A program made the translations under genes and the position numbers. A DNA stretch of 64,000 bases from NCBI GenBank assembly GCA_015350385.1, contig WNKI01000002.1:3045447-3109446 (forward strand), read 5' to 3'. The stretch comes from Aculops lycopersici (lineage: Eukaryota > Arthropoda > Arachnida > Trombidiformes > Eriophyidae). Under the pieces are notes generated by a model. That model saw nothing but the letters and a program-made list of their open reading frames with translations. It was not told the origin of the DNA and searched no databases. Shown in pieces: positions 43,488 through 55,555 of the stretch (positions are counted from its first letter, which is position 1; each line of letters starts with the position of its first letter).

Positions 43488-46400
43488 CCTAGTCTATGAT
43501 TAATATTATTATTATTATAATTGATATTGATGATCGTTTTCTTGTTTCACTTAATTTAGTCGCCAAGTGTAAACTTCGAGTTGATTGCTTGTTTCGATTT
43601 GAATTTGATGATTATGCGACGGCTAATTCAGTTGTGCTTCATGCTGGCAACAATTTTCTTCTATATCTCTTCAGATGATTGCGTTGGAATGTCAACTTGA
43701 CAACTGAATTGAAAGGTTAGAGGTAAGTATAATTTGATCAACTTCGATCGGATACAATTGACTTGAAGTTGAAGAGTTGATCAAAAGCTCGTTAGCATGC
43801 GTCATATGAGACTGTTGACGTGCGATACCTTTTGCTTGTGGTCGTAGCGCGCCAGGTTTAGTTCACCTGGCAACTCTATTGCAGTGTTTAATAAGGTGGC
43901 GACGGACAAAAGCGCACAACAGCAAACTCGGCCCACTACTGCTCCGTCTCTAGCCGCCAGCAAACTTGCAAAGAGCGACGATAAACTAACACTCGCCACA
44001 GTAGGAGTCGTACGAAAAACTACACGCTTAATTTGTACACTGCCTTCTCTTTTCCTATCCGGCAACTCACCTGCCTGGCGGGGGCACATTAGGCAGGAAG
44101 GTAGAGTAACTCTCTGACGGCGCAGTGGACGTGCGCACTTCATCTCGCGCCATCCAACTCGTCGCGCTTGCGCATTGGTTATTACTGTGGCAAAACTCGT
44201 GCCTTTTAGCCTTTTAGCCGCAGTCGAGTCGAAAGCAGTCTCTCCCTTGTGGCGACTATGTGGCCATTTGGGCAGAAAACAGCGAAGCTTGGTAGATTCG
44301 TGGTTCTGCTTTCGTTGTAGTGGTAGTGATGGTAGTGGTAGTAGTAGTTGTTGTTGTTGTTGTTTTTGTCGTCGTTGTTGTTGTTATTGTTGCTGCTGCT
44401 GTAGTTGTCGCAGTCGTTGTCGAGGTAAATTTAGTAGAGTAAATAGAGACACCGCATTTCGCAGTGATTTTATATGCTCAACTCGGGAGTTTCCATCGCA
44501 ACTCACATCACATTCTCCTTCCTCTTTTCACCTAACCCGAAGCCCATACCCCAATGGTGACCATAGAAGTGACACCTGTAAAGTGGGCATCATGTAATCA
44601 GTCACACGAGGCCACACAAATTACACGATGCGCCGCCGCCTTTTGCAAGTTTTGCATCACGCGTTAACCTGGACCTAAGAAGGAAAGACTAACCTAATGA
44701 TGATAGATTAGGCTCCCTTTGGTCGAAGAGGAAAGTTGTCCTTCACTTTGAGTCGTCATCGTGGTCGAGATTTTCACCTCATCCTATTGAGGCAGTATAA
44801 TTTTGCGTTACGATACAGTCTCTAACGGTTAGCTGCGAGTGTATTTTAATTAAAAGTATGCGCAACCAGATGAGCTGGTGGCCAGGTCAATTGGTGAGAG
44901 CTTGAGTTAGGGAAGGTTCATGTAACTTGGCATCAAGTTTCATGAACTCGATCCTATCTTGGCCATCATGTGAGTCTTTTCTGTTTGATGTTGGAGCAGC
45001 AGGCCGGCGATACTGTGAGATAGAACTGCAACGTAGGCGACAAATCAGCTATAGTAATATGCCAAAAGTTGTCATTAAAATCGCATCAAAACTAGAGAAA
45101 GAGAGAGAGAGAGAGAGAGAGACAACGACGACGAGTCATTGAGTTTCAAAAAGAGCAATGCAATGAACAGATGAGATGAACGAAGCCTCGGCTGTCGCTG
45201 CGTAGCTAAGTTGTCGAACATCCTCTGCGAATCTCGGCACATCCGGCTAGTGGCCGGCGCTCTCGTTATAGGCACCTGCACACAGGGCGCCACTTTGTGG
45301 CCGGGTAAGCCACAGAAGACGGATGCCGCGCAGTCCCATCTCCAGTCGCCTCATCTCCTCCGTCCGTCTGTCCTCTCTCTCTCTCCCTCAAGCTCGCTGT
45401 AATCGAGCGAGTGACGCTATCGTCGTTTTATGTTGTTGCTCAGTTTACCTGGAAAAGGAGCTCGCTGAGTTGATGTTGGTGTCATCGTCGACGTCGTCGT
45501 CACCGACTAAGGCGTCGAGCAGGAAGGAGATGCGAGTTTTTTAGAGTTGTCTTGGTTGCGACAAGATGAGACGACTGGAGGACGAGACAAGACCAAGGTT
45601 TGAGAGCAACGTTTGAGTTGGGAGCAAAAGAGAGATGACAGTGAGGACCAACCAAAGTGCCGCAGGACTTGCTCAAGTTTTGCACGCCATAAAGCAATTC
45701 GTTTGGTCCGTTTTTCGCCTCCATCCTCATCCTCGCCGTCCCTCTACTTACCCGAAGTTTACCTGGCGCCAATCGACTCAACACTTACTCACATAAACAG
45801 ACAAACATAAACAGGTAACCGCAAGTTTCACCTGAAGAGACAGACTTGCGAGTTGAGTGTCAATCGTTCTCTCTTTTGGTTTAGATTGTAGGATGGCTAT
45901 GGTTTTGTATTCTCTATCTTTCCATGTCCAACACTCAACAACTCGCTGCTCACTTCCTCGTAGACTTTCATGGAATTGATCAACTGAAAAGTAACTCAAC
46001 TCTCAGCGACTCTGTTGTCCGTGTAGTCGTCAGGTGCGTAGCACACGAAGATCGATTCGTCTTTGGCATTCGCCAAATCGAGACTCATAAGGCACTAAGG
46101 CTGTTGTCACCTACTCTTGCTTTTGCTGCGCTACGCTGTCTTGCTAGCCGGCGGAAAACATCACAAGACGAGGGCGAGGTTAAATTTACGCAGCCAAAGA
46201 GTAAGAAAAAGAGGTCTCAGGTAGAGATGGCCACTTGAAGCGTGAGTAATCGATCCGAGCTATCAACTTAATTAGAGGGTTCGTTTGTTTCTATCTGCTG
46301 ATTCGCAAACAATAAATAATTGAGACATCCATTTCAATTGGTGGCTAAAGGTGATTGCAGGAAAATAGATAGAGGAGGAGGAGGAGGAGAGTTGAGTGTT

Positions 46401-49400
46401 GTCTCGGTTGCGGTGGTGGTTTTCCATTCAAGAGTTGAGCTTCCACGTCCAGCGTGTAGAGTTTAAATGGAGGCGGCCACACGCAACTTACCTGTAACCA
46501 GAGAACGGAAAAGATGCTCGCCTCATCAATTTGCGCCACTGCTGCTCCTCGATGAAAATAAACATTTGGCTCCTAAATTGTTGCCAAGAAGTTTGTTTGT
46601 TTTTGAGTTCCCCTCTCTTCAATTCACATATCCATTCATTCATTCGTTCATTCACAAATTTTAGTGTCACTCTTTGTTGCTACCGCTACTTCCACGGCTT
46701 CTGCTGGCAACTTCCACTAATCAGGCGAGACAAAACTAAGTGGCCATCAGCTGCCTCTTGTTGAGTCTTCAGGTAACTCGAACGCCCACTTGCTTGCGCT
46801 TAAAATCTCTCTCTTCAAACCCACCGTTTTCAGTCAATCTAGGAACCATAATTATGGTCTAACACACAGCCACGACTCGGAATAGGAGCTTGAGTTTCTT
46901 TTTTGCGAGAAAGACAGAAACTTCCGACTCGGCTAAATGACCGAAAGTCTAAAAGACAGTCGGAATTGAGTCATCAAGTGGGCGTGTCGTTGGTAGCAAT
47001 CTCCTCCGAATGGCCACCACCGAGTTACCTGGAAGTTTTCAACCACATCGAAAATTAAACTGTCCTCTAAACTCGAGGTTGAGGGAGAGTTAGTTGAGTT
47101 ATGCCTCCACTCAATTAATCATTGAAATTATCAAGCAAGACGAAGACGAGGTGAATAGAGTGAGCAAATATGAGTCGTTCATTAGGAGCTCATTAGGCCA
47201 CCTAAACTGATCAATGGCAACGTGCTTGTGACTACATCAACCTCCCAGAGTAAGAGGAATAGATTGACAGAAGTGCAGGCCGAGGCAAAAGAATGCCCAT
47301 GCTGAAATGATAATAATAGTCGAGATCTTGACCCCGAGATTTGAACAGAAAAGAACTCTCGTCTCTTGGTTGTGGTTGGTAAACCGCGCAAATTATCGCC
47401 GGATATCAACAAGTTTTTGATTTATTTACTCCTAACTCACTGTAACCTCAAAGTCATCACAGGTAAGATAGACAGACAGACTCGAGTGGCCGGTGGTCTG
47501 CTTGCGGTGTGGTTGTAATGAAAGTCAGCTGAGGTTTTAACGCGTTGAAAACAGGAGCCAATATAATTAATGATCTTGTATGCATTTCATCTTCGGTTGT
47601 CTCTCTCTCTCTCTTTCTCTCTACGTATCCATCCCTTGGACAAGAGGAAGCAAGTGAAGAAGGAGAGAGGCGCGAGAGGAAGTTTATAAGTATATTTTTT
47701 GCTCGCTCGAATGTGGACTTGAAATCACCTGTGCCACTAGCCACAATCGTTGTCAGTGGCCGCTGATTATGATGTTAACTTTGCTTCTATTTCTACTTTA
47801 AGGTATTCGAGGCCAAAAGAAGAGAAGTGAAAAGGTAGGAAAAAAATAAACTCATCACCTCGAAGTTGAAAAGTCGAGAAGCTGCTAGTTTGAGCGAAAG
47901 CAAATGATCATTATGAGTAGAGCGCCGCTAACACAGGCACTCACTCACATTAACTCAACAAATTGTGCAACAGCCCACCGACCAACCACCTGATGATCCC
48001 ACGACGCTTCTTTGGTGGTCTCGCTTGCTTGCTGGAGGAGGAGGAGGAGGAGGAGTAGTAGTAAGCAAGAGAGGTCCAGAGGAAGTGGAGCGACGAAAAG
48101 CAAGAGTAACTAGAGATTTTCTACTGTTTGTTTTATTTCAACTCCACGACGAACACTCGACAAAAACCCGACACATCGACACGTATAATTATCCAAACCG
48201 GAAACGAGCTCCATGTAGCAAAGACCAGTTCCTTGGTGGGAGTGTTGTCTGGGATATTTTTTGCTCGAGTTGATCCCAAAGTCAATCTAGCTTCCGATCA
48301 AGGCCAACAAATCTATCATCGTTCGGTAGTCTTCGTCTTGATCGTTTTACCTCCTTTTAGTATTTGCAGCCACTTGTTGCTGACAAGTCAAAGGGGATAA
48401 TACGCTGATTTATATTTTGGAAACGAGATTGAGCCGCTAATTAGTGGCCAGCCATCTAAACTCTCGACAACAGAGACACCGTGGAGATTTTTCCGCCCCT
48501 CAAGCCTTCGATTCTGCGTAGACGGGCTCCGAGTTGAGTTTAGTCGATGGTCAGTTAAGGTAAGATAGATGGCAGTTAGTTGGATGAGAGGCAGTAATCA
48601 ACTCGATCAACCGCAAAAAAAACTGGAAGACGAGATCAAACCAAATTGGCTTCCATTTTGAAATGAGCAGTCCATGTGGTAGTCACCAATGGCGTCTCCG
48701 TCAGCCTCGTCGTGAGTTGATGGCTCAATCTAGTGGCCAGTTGCGGCCACTAGATATGCAATAAACAATCAACGTGGTCATCAGCAGGTAAGAGTAGCAG
48801 CAACTTGTTGCCGCCTCATGGTCCAGCGCTTGGAGCGGCTCGGCTCGGCTCGCTCATCAGCCGTGAGCCTCCGCTGCTGTTTCTGCTTCTGGTAATGGGA
48901 CATTGGAGTAGCAGCGATATGAGCAACAGGTAAGTGAATCAAAATCGTAGTGCTGGCTTCCAGGTGAACTCGGCAGCAGCCGATGATCGTCCGCAAATTT
49001 ACAGCGGCGCTGGGAGAGGCGGGAGCAGAAGCCGACCACTTGTTTCTCAATCGGGCCGGCGATCATAAGTGCGCGCGACTCGCTCCCGTGGCAACGTCTT
49101 CTATTTCTAGCTAGGAATAGGGATAGAGGCCATCACTTGCCTCCCCGTCCACCGGTCTATCGGCGCGATAACCAACTATGGCTACTCAGTTTTGAAGCTT
49201 GGAAGTTGGACGACTAATAAAAGCCATTGAATAGGGAGAAGTTTTTGGTTGCTCTGGTAAATTTTTCCTCCTGAAGCTAGTCCAATTTTTATCTCTGTCC
49301 CTTTACGAAGTAAATCAGCTCAGAAGAGAGCAGCGGCAAACTGACGGTTATCGTTCGTTGCTCAGGTGAGCTGCTGCATATAACTCGTTCCTTCTTGCTT

Positions 49401-52392
49401 CCACTGCTTCTACCAACACAAGCCGAAACTTGGATTGATCGCTGGAATATCTCTTTGGCTCTCTCCTTCAAGAGTCATTTCAACAGACTTAGCTTCAGTA
49501 TCTTCATCTTCATCTTCGGCTTGGTTGTTGGGCAACTTGCAAAACTATTAGCAAACAACTGGAGCTCCAGTGGAGATGATGAAAATGATTGGACGGCGAG
49601 CGAGACACAGCGAGAGTTTGTCAGACACAAACTCAGGGGAGCTCTAATTGCATGCTAATGGCGCAATCATGATGACCGAGCCACAGGTAAGCCAGCGCAA
49701 CATGACAACTAGACTATCGGCACAGTTGCCAGATAGCTTGTCTCCAGCTAGTGGCTTGGTTGGTTGGTGGTTAATAGGCTGTGCGGTGCCGCGAGATAGT
49801 GGCGCTCGCCTGTAGTGGTGTTGCAATTTGAGGTTGGAAAGAAATTTGTCCCTTGCAAGCAGCAAATTTGCTGCCTCCACCACTGTTGCTATTTTTGCCG
49901 ACGACCAAGAAACAAGTCCAATCGCAACTATACTTATAGTGTCCACCGTCAAGGTCACCACTTGCCGCCTGAGCTCTCGGCTTTCGGTCGACTAGCCGAG
50001 CAGTCGGCTAGCGGCCACTCTTCACCGCTAATCGCGTTGCAATGACGCGCCGAGAGTATAGCCGATAATAACTGAGACCTGAAGTTGGGATAGAGAAAGA
50101 ACGAAAGAGAGAGAGAAATAAACAAATTTGTTGCCTTACCTGTCCGCAGACTCCCGAGTTCGCCACTACCTGTTGCGAGGTGCGCAAATTCCCGAAGCAA
50201 ACTGGCCGACAGGCGCATAACTGGCACAGGGCAAACAGTGCGCGTATCTCAATGTTGCGTGACTCCTTATTTCCAATATGACGGCCGATCAATCTGGCAC
50301 CAAAAAGGCAGGTAGCTGGCTTCCTGCTAAAATACAATCGAACTTTGATTGCCACTAAGCCGAGTCGGCGCAGTAGTCTACCTTCACCGAGGAGGATAGA
50401 AAAACTGTTTCCATTTTTGACGCGCGATTGTATTCTTAGCTTACCTTTCTCAGTCCGAGGGAGTTTATTAGCCGCCATTTTTGGGCCAGTCCAACTCTCG
50501 AGAGACTCATGAAGCCAGCGGATTGTTGTAGTTGCTGTTGCTGCTCTTGTTGTTGTTGTTGTTGTTGGTTAGGTAGATGGTTGAAGTCGAATCTCTCTGC
50601 TCAATTTGCTGGGTAAACTTAAACTTGGCATTCTGTCGCTGGTTAAGTTAGTTGGTCCATCTAAACTCTAGCTGAACCAACTGGCTAGACAGACGGGAAG
50701 AGAAAAACCCTAGAACTAAGTAGCTGGACAACGCTCTTTGGATTGCGTGCAACTAGAAACCATCGGCGCCACTTAAATCAGGTGCATCATCAAATGATCG
50801 CTTTGAGGTTTAGCTAATACTGTGTGTGGCTAGCAAAATTAAGCTAGCCACTTGAAGTGTAACAACTCAATAGACTCCACTGGACGACGACGACAGCACA
50901 TTGTATTGTGTTGGCAAGAAAATGATGAACTTGGTAATGAAACGCCAGTTTGCTTCTTCTTCTTCTCCTTCGAAGCCTCCGAAGTTTTTAAAGATAGCGA
51001 CATAGAGGATACAAAAGAATTGGTGATTGTGATCTATCCGTTTACCTGGTAGACTACTACCAAGCCACTTGTAGAGGTTGTGGTGGCGGCGGCGGCGGCG
51101 GCGGCGGCTCCATAGAAAGCATCTAGTGTCAGATGGTTTGTGTGTCGCGAGTTCGTTGCGCTCTCGCGTTGGTGCCGTACGGTTGCCGAGCGGAACAAGC
51201 ACTTGTTGTTGTTGCGGTTGTGGTTGTAGTTGTAGTTGTCTAGGTTATTTTACGAAAGTCACGCGATACTTCGGGATCTGCAGAAATTGCGACGAAATTG
51301 GAAGCCGCACTGATGGCTACGACGACGAGGATGCCGAGATTCCTCCAGAACTTGCACCGAGATTTACATTGTATTTTATGGAGGATGGAAATAGAAACAA
51401 CTCATTTAGCCAGACGCTAGCTCGCGCCTCCAATCACTTCACAGAAGCACCAACCAACCAAATGGACCTTCGATCAGCTTGATCTCATCGTCCATCTAAA
51501 GAAAATCCCATCCAGGTGAATTATTGTGCAATTTTCACCTCTAGTGTGTTATTATCGTAATCATTTGTGCTGTTGTTGCTTCAATTGCTGTTGATTGGAT
51601 TCATTTTCACTCTCGATCCCGAGCCGCAATCCTTGGTTTGTCACGCGATTTTTATTTCCACTATTTGAATCACCGAAAGCTTGAGGTTTTGTAGCATCAC
51701 ACGTGCCGCCAATGGCGATAGTTATGATGATGAAGCTACGGGCAACAAGTTGTTTAAATTTGAGACTAGCCACTGGCGAACGGCAACCGAGGATTGAGGC
51801 AAAGATCGTCATTATCGCTTCAAATACTAACCCAGCTAGGATTAGAGGTGAAATTTAGTTGATGAGATTGCGTTGAGAAATTGAGTGAAAATGATGATTG
51901 CCGATCGATACACTTGCTCAAGTTTTCAGGGGATAAAATTGGGTGCAATTACGTCTAATGAGCATCATCATCGGTTCGTCGAGAAGGCTCACCGAACCTA
52001 CTCTTAGCGGCTTCTGTTTCTCGTGGTGCCAGGATTGGGGGCGCCAAGTTGATTGATTTGTCGCCACAAATCTATTTGATCACCTGGATTTTTTGCTACC
52101 AGGCGATAGAGCGGGAAAATAACAGTAGCAAGAAGAACCGTTTGCTCGCTCCGCCGCATCCTAGTGCTACCTGTTGTTTCGCGATCATTGGTGGCTGTGA
52201 CGAGTGCGCAACACAAAACAACAGGACCACGGGTTTACACGGCAACAGGTGGTGCCACCTGGATAGTTTGTGGCGACCAGAGATTTTGTGCGAAAAAGTA
52301 ACTGCTCCCTCTCTCTAGTCTCTCTAAAGATCACCCAAAAAGTTAACATCATCATGGAATTCGATCACCTGTATGCAGCAGCACAACCGTAG
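43488..52392. promoter_or_regulatory. Gene-free domain upstream of spineless
   Basis: 8.9 kb with no frame I would call a gene, in a window whose other gaps are mostly far shorter. It presumably holds the spineless promoter, non-coding 5' exons and enhancers. Repeats: (GTT)n at about 44346-44400, (GA)n at about 45097-45121, (GGC)n at about 51080-51108 and (TTG)n at about 50541-50568. CAGGTA/CAGGTG hexamers are very frequent on both strands: I count 31 between 44001 and 52400. Confidence 0.5.
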
Positions 52393-52604
52393 CTAGCAAG
52401 TGGCGTCTATATTTAGTGCATTCGCTGGCGTGCCTCTATCTCGCGTCCCGTCAAATCTCGCTCCAAGTTCGAAGTTTCCCTTGGTGATAGCGTTTTAAAT
52501 CTGATGCAACCAGCAAAAAGGGAGTTTTATTCGATGAGATAAAACATCAACTTGTTGATGAAATAGTAAAGTGAAACAAACAAAGAAGAATAAAACATCT
52601 GACC

Positions 52605-53450
52605 ATGAACAAGATAATCTTATCCTCGTCAGTGGCGCTCCTGTTCACTGCGGTTTTGTGCCTCAATTATGGAAACCTACAAACCGAGGCCATCCCTTTA
52701 CTCGGCCTCCGGTGTGCTAGAGACTTTGTTGTGGGTTTCATTAGTGACCGGATCATGGAGCGAAACCCTAAAGTTGCAAACTTCAAAAAAGTGTCACAAA
52801 AGATTATGGACAGAGTGGAACAAGAGATAAACGATAAAGACATTACGGACAAGGCGCAAATTGAGGCCTTGTATCACAGGATTGCCATTGACGAGATTCA
52901 TCAATTTAAATCGCAACTCGAGAAGGAGTCAGGAACCGAAAATCAAATGATCATCAAGGAGCTAACTGCTCAAACTGAGGCATTGAATCCGTGCGAAGTA
53001 AACCCACAGGTACCAGATCAAAGCGAGGCTCTGGATATTGACGAGGACAAGGAACTTGAGGAGATGGAGGCACGACGATTGAAGGGTGACATTACAGAGC
53101 TCAATGAGAAAGAAATGGGCCTTGGTCTTAATCTCAGTGAGAAGGATAGGGAGGTGTTGCAGGCTAAAACCAAGAATCTACTAAAAGACCTATTGCACAA
53201 TGAAGTCCGCCAGCTAGCGCTAAGTTACATGTCTACCTTTGCAATGGGAGGGCCACTAAACGCTGTCCTTCAAGCATTTGGCCAAACCATCAAGTCAAAG
53301 CTAGTTAAATATTTCCTCAATCTTCTCTACGACCTACTCGGCACCACCATTGGCCGTCCCATTCAGATGGAACCGGAAGAGGTTGAGCAAAAGTCGGAGC
53401 CCAAGAAGTACGAGCTTCCATCGATTGATCATATGACTGGTTTGGAGTGA
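52605..53450 (+). CDS. Small secreted protein, lineage-specific family, copy 2
   Basis: 281 residues, paralogue of the gene at 24716-25492; function unknown. Same signal peptide type (MNKIILSSSVALLFTAVLCL) and the identical block GLRCARDFVVGFISDRIMER, then a Glu/Lys-rich helical body. Differences from copy 1: the later Cys of ICEKK and LSCMA are replaced (NEKEM, LSYMS), leaving LRCAR and NPCEV as the mature Cys, and about 25 extra residues (EPEEVEQKSEPKKYELPSID) precede a shared end (MTGLE here, MIGLE in copy 1). The upstream region is also duplicated, but the TATA box of copy 1 is changed. A possible poly(A) signal AATAAA is at 53738-53743. An intact frame after this much divergence argues that it is still used. 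Confidence 0.72.
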   Translation: MNKIILSSSVALLFTAVLCLNYGNLQTEAIPLLGLRCARDFVVGFISDRIMERNPKVANFKKVSQKIMDRVEQEINDKDITDKAQIEALYHRIAIDEIHQFKSQLEKESGTENQMIIKELTAQTEALNPCEVNPQVPDQSEALDIDEDKELEEMEARRLKGDITELNEKEMGLGLNLSEKDREVLQAKTKNLLKDLLHNEVRQLALSYMSTFAMGGPLNAVLQAFGQTIKSKLVKYFLNLLYDLLGTTIGRPIQMEPEEVEQKSEPKKYELPSIDHMTGLE

Positions 53451-53629
53451 TTTTATTGGTAATTTTTGGGTTTCATTTGCAAAACGATAGCAACTTGTGA
53501 TGATAAATATGCACATCAAATATTACTGAGGCCCATAGATATCATCGGATAGCTGCATGAAGGAAATTGGTTGGAGCCATTGGTTGGTGATAAAATTTGT
53601 GTGATACTTCTTAAAATATTTTGGCCAAA

Positions 53630-53660
53630 CAGATAATGTTGTCCTGGAGGACATTATCTG
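53630..53660 (+). other. 31-base hairpin in the 3' UTR of secreted gene 2
   Basis: CAGATAATGT and ACATTATCTG form a perfect 10-base inverted repeat around an 11-base centre that can itself pair (GTCC/GGAC). The aligned part of copy 1 keeps part of the sequence but not the palindrome. Confidence 0.6.
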
Positions 53661-53846
53661 TCAGCGCACATTAATAGGAATAACGGTTTCTCACATCCTG
53701 AAGCTCGCAAAATATTCATCTTCCTAGATTGTCTGAAAATAAAGCCTCACGGCGATCGGCAATGTAGCAAATTAGCAATCTCTCGGGACTCCATAGAGAG
53801 GTCAAATGAAATCTCGTATCTTTAAGATTTCATATAGCCACCATTC

Positions 53847-53893
53847 ACTCAAGATCATGGTGTCCGTTTCTCACTAAAACATCAACATAGATT
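53847..53893 (-). pseudogene. Relic of the 3' end of the tenectin-like gene
   Basis: On the minus strand these 47 bases match 24187-24233 and include the last codons Asn-Leu-Cys and the TGA stop (AATCTATGTTGA here, AATCTATGCTGA there). Nothing else of the tenectin gene is present, so this scrap was carried along by the duplication. Confidence 0.75.
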
Positions 53894-54291
53894 CTCTCAG
53901 TCTACACCTAAAACCGAGAAGCAGGTGTGCTGCTTACACTTGAGACTGAGTTGCTATGTTACTTGACCAACTTTGTACAGTGCAGCCGCTGCCACCCAAT
54001 GGTCAATAGGAGCCTCGACCACCGATTCCTCCGCAGCTCACAAAGAGTACCACGGAACTGATTTCACTAACAAGCTTGGCGGGGGTTGCTTGTGACGTCA
54101 CATTATCTCGAGCAAGCAGGAGAGAGCGGGATCATACGACACATTTTCGGAATCAGCTGAGGCTGGGAAGTCCAAAAATCTATCGCACTTAAGGTTCTAG
54201 CCGTCACACTTCCATAGCACACCTTTTCAGTACCAAGCTGCCGCTGGGCCATTGGCGACAACTATTGGGATATTAAAAGTTCTGGCAATGC
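53894..54291. other. Spacer between the two duplicated segments
   Basis: About 400 bases with no similarity that I can see to the spacer between the left copies, and no credible gene. It contains TGACGTCA at about 54091-54098, a perfect CRE-type palindrome. Confidence 0.4.
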
Positions 54292-54815
54292 ATGCACCAC
54301 TAACGAATGCGACGTCCACCACACCAACAACATCAACCAACAACCACCACAACAATAACATCAACTCGGACGAATGGCGCCAGCTACCTGTTGTTAGCTC
54401 GCAAGTCGTCTATACACCACTACAAGTAGCGAGCTACAACCCTACCAAGCTAAATGGCTACAGTTACATGAGTGAGTCGAGCGGCTACGATATTGATAAA
54501 TCTCGCCAGAGCAACACTAGCCATTGGATGGAGTTGGGTGATCGGGCATCCAAGACTTGCCACCTCCTGGGCCCTTCGGTCGATGGTCATGATAATAACA
54601 AGGATGATATGGACCAGACTGAGCGTGAAAGTTCAGGTAACCAAAGTTGCTCTCATGAGAGAGGAGAAACTTTGGAAAAAGATTACTTGAGAATCTCAAG
54701 CGACCGGAAGGACAAGGTGGACAGAGATGAAGATAAAGCAAAGGACTCCAGGGATCCACTGGCGAAACTGATCTCATCGACCATTGGCGACCTCATGCTT
54801 GATGTAGCCCCATAG
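54292..54815 (+). pseudogene. Duplicated fragment of spineless exon 8
   Basis: Nearly identical to spineless exon 8 from ATGCACCACTAACG to the stop, but the first 39 bases of the exon and its splice acceptor are missing. The frame is intact (it stays open from 54252, about 187 residues in all, ending TIGDLMLDVAP) with one in-frame 12-base deletion that shortens KEKDKVGRDED to KVDRDED and variation in the Asn run. No other spineless exon is nearby on this strand. It is either a recent dead copy or the body of a small new gene; the intact frame is not strong evidence because so little time seems to have passed. Confidence 0.75.
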
Positions 54816-55416
54816 TGTGCACCCTAAGATCATACAAAGGCTAATACCGACGAGACATAGTGACTGTGTGAGAAGATGGAAAAGAAAGAATAATTAGATT
54901 GTATAATTGTGATCTGTTTAGTGCAAGATTGGGAATAATAAAATATCATCAAGTCTAGTTGTGGATTCTTCTAGAGCAGCAAACATTTGATTTGGGTTTA
55001 CTACAACTTTCCTAGCTTGATTCTGATAACTCATCCTTAAATATTTGATTTGAATAGATTATTGGAATACCAAGCATCGAACAAGTCCATTTGCACAAGT
55101 TTAGAGATTTTCCGGCGAATTGACTGCCACCTAGGGAGGTTCCTCAGCAACCTGTTGTCTGGCGAGACTCTCAAGCTAGAAGCATCTTATTGGATGGACA
55201 ATTTATTTGAGATGCATAAATGATAATTCAGATTAGATTGTAACAATTGACTGAAAAATGTATCTACATGTGGCTTTACTATGTCTCAAATGCAAGTTTG
55301 GTGCAAAGTCTGTATCAGAAGGATGTATGGATTGCGGCACCTTCTTCTCTCCTGCAGCGAACTGTACTTTCTCCTCAACACCCCGATCGCGTGCGACAAA
55401 AATACAAACTCCTCGT
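54292..55416 (+). repeat. Segmental duplication B, right (derived) copy
   Basis: Inverted, near-identical copy of 26313-27444, including the non-coding 3' flank of spineless. It ends about 140 bases before the TYW1 start, so it may form part of the TYW1 upstream region. Confidence 0.9.
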
Positions 55417-55555
55417 GCTCCCGTGTTGTTCAGGGGTTGTTGCGGAAACTTCACCCAATATCCAAGCAAGAAATTGAAGGGATAAGACATAAACATTTGA
55501 TTATAATGACTTTTCACAACTTATCACATAGCTAACTAAACAATATTAGATCACC

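Larger units (their letters stand above)
52393..53893 (+). repeat. Segmental duplication A, right (derived) copy
   Basis: Inverted relative to 24187-25714. Starts at CTAGCAAGTGGCGTC, includes a second secreted-protein gene, and ends with a relic of the tenectin stop codon. Divergence from the source is clear in UTRs and coding sequence. Confidence 0.8.

Noticed and set aside
51078..51482. Open frame of 134 codons on the plus strand with a Cys-rich middle and an acidic end
   Set aside because: It starts in a (GGC)n tract that gives an Arg run, the Cys run comes from TTG/TGT-type repeats, and no domain is recognisable. Most likely chance in the regulatory domain.
55247..55535. Several overlapping frames just upstream of TYW1
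   Set aside because: They lie in the non-coding flank carried by duplication B, and similar frames occur on the other strand at 26282-26475; no constraint is visible.
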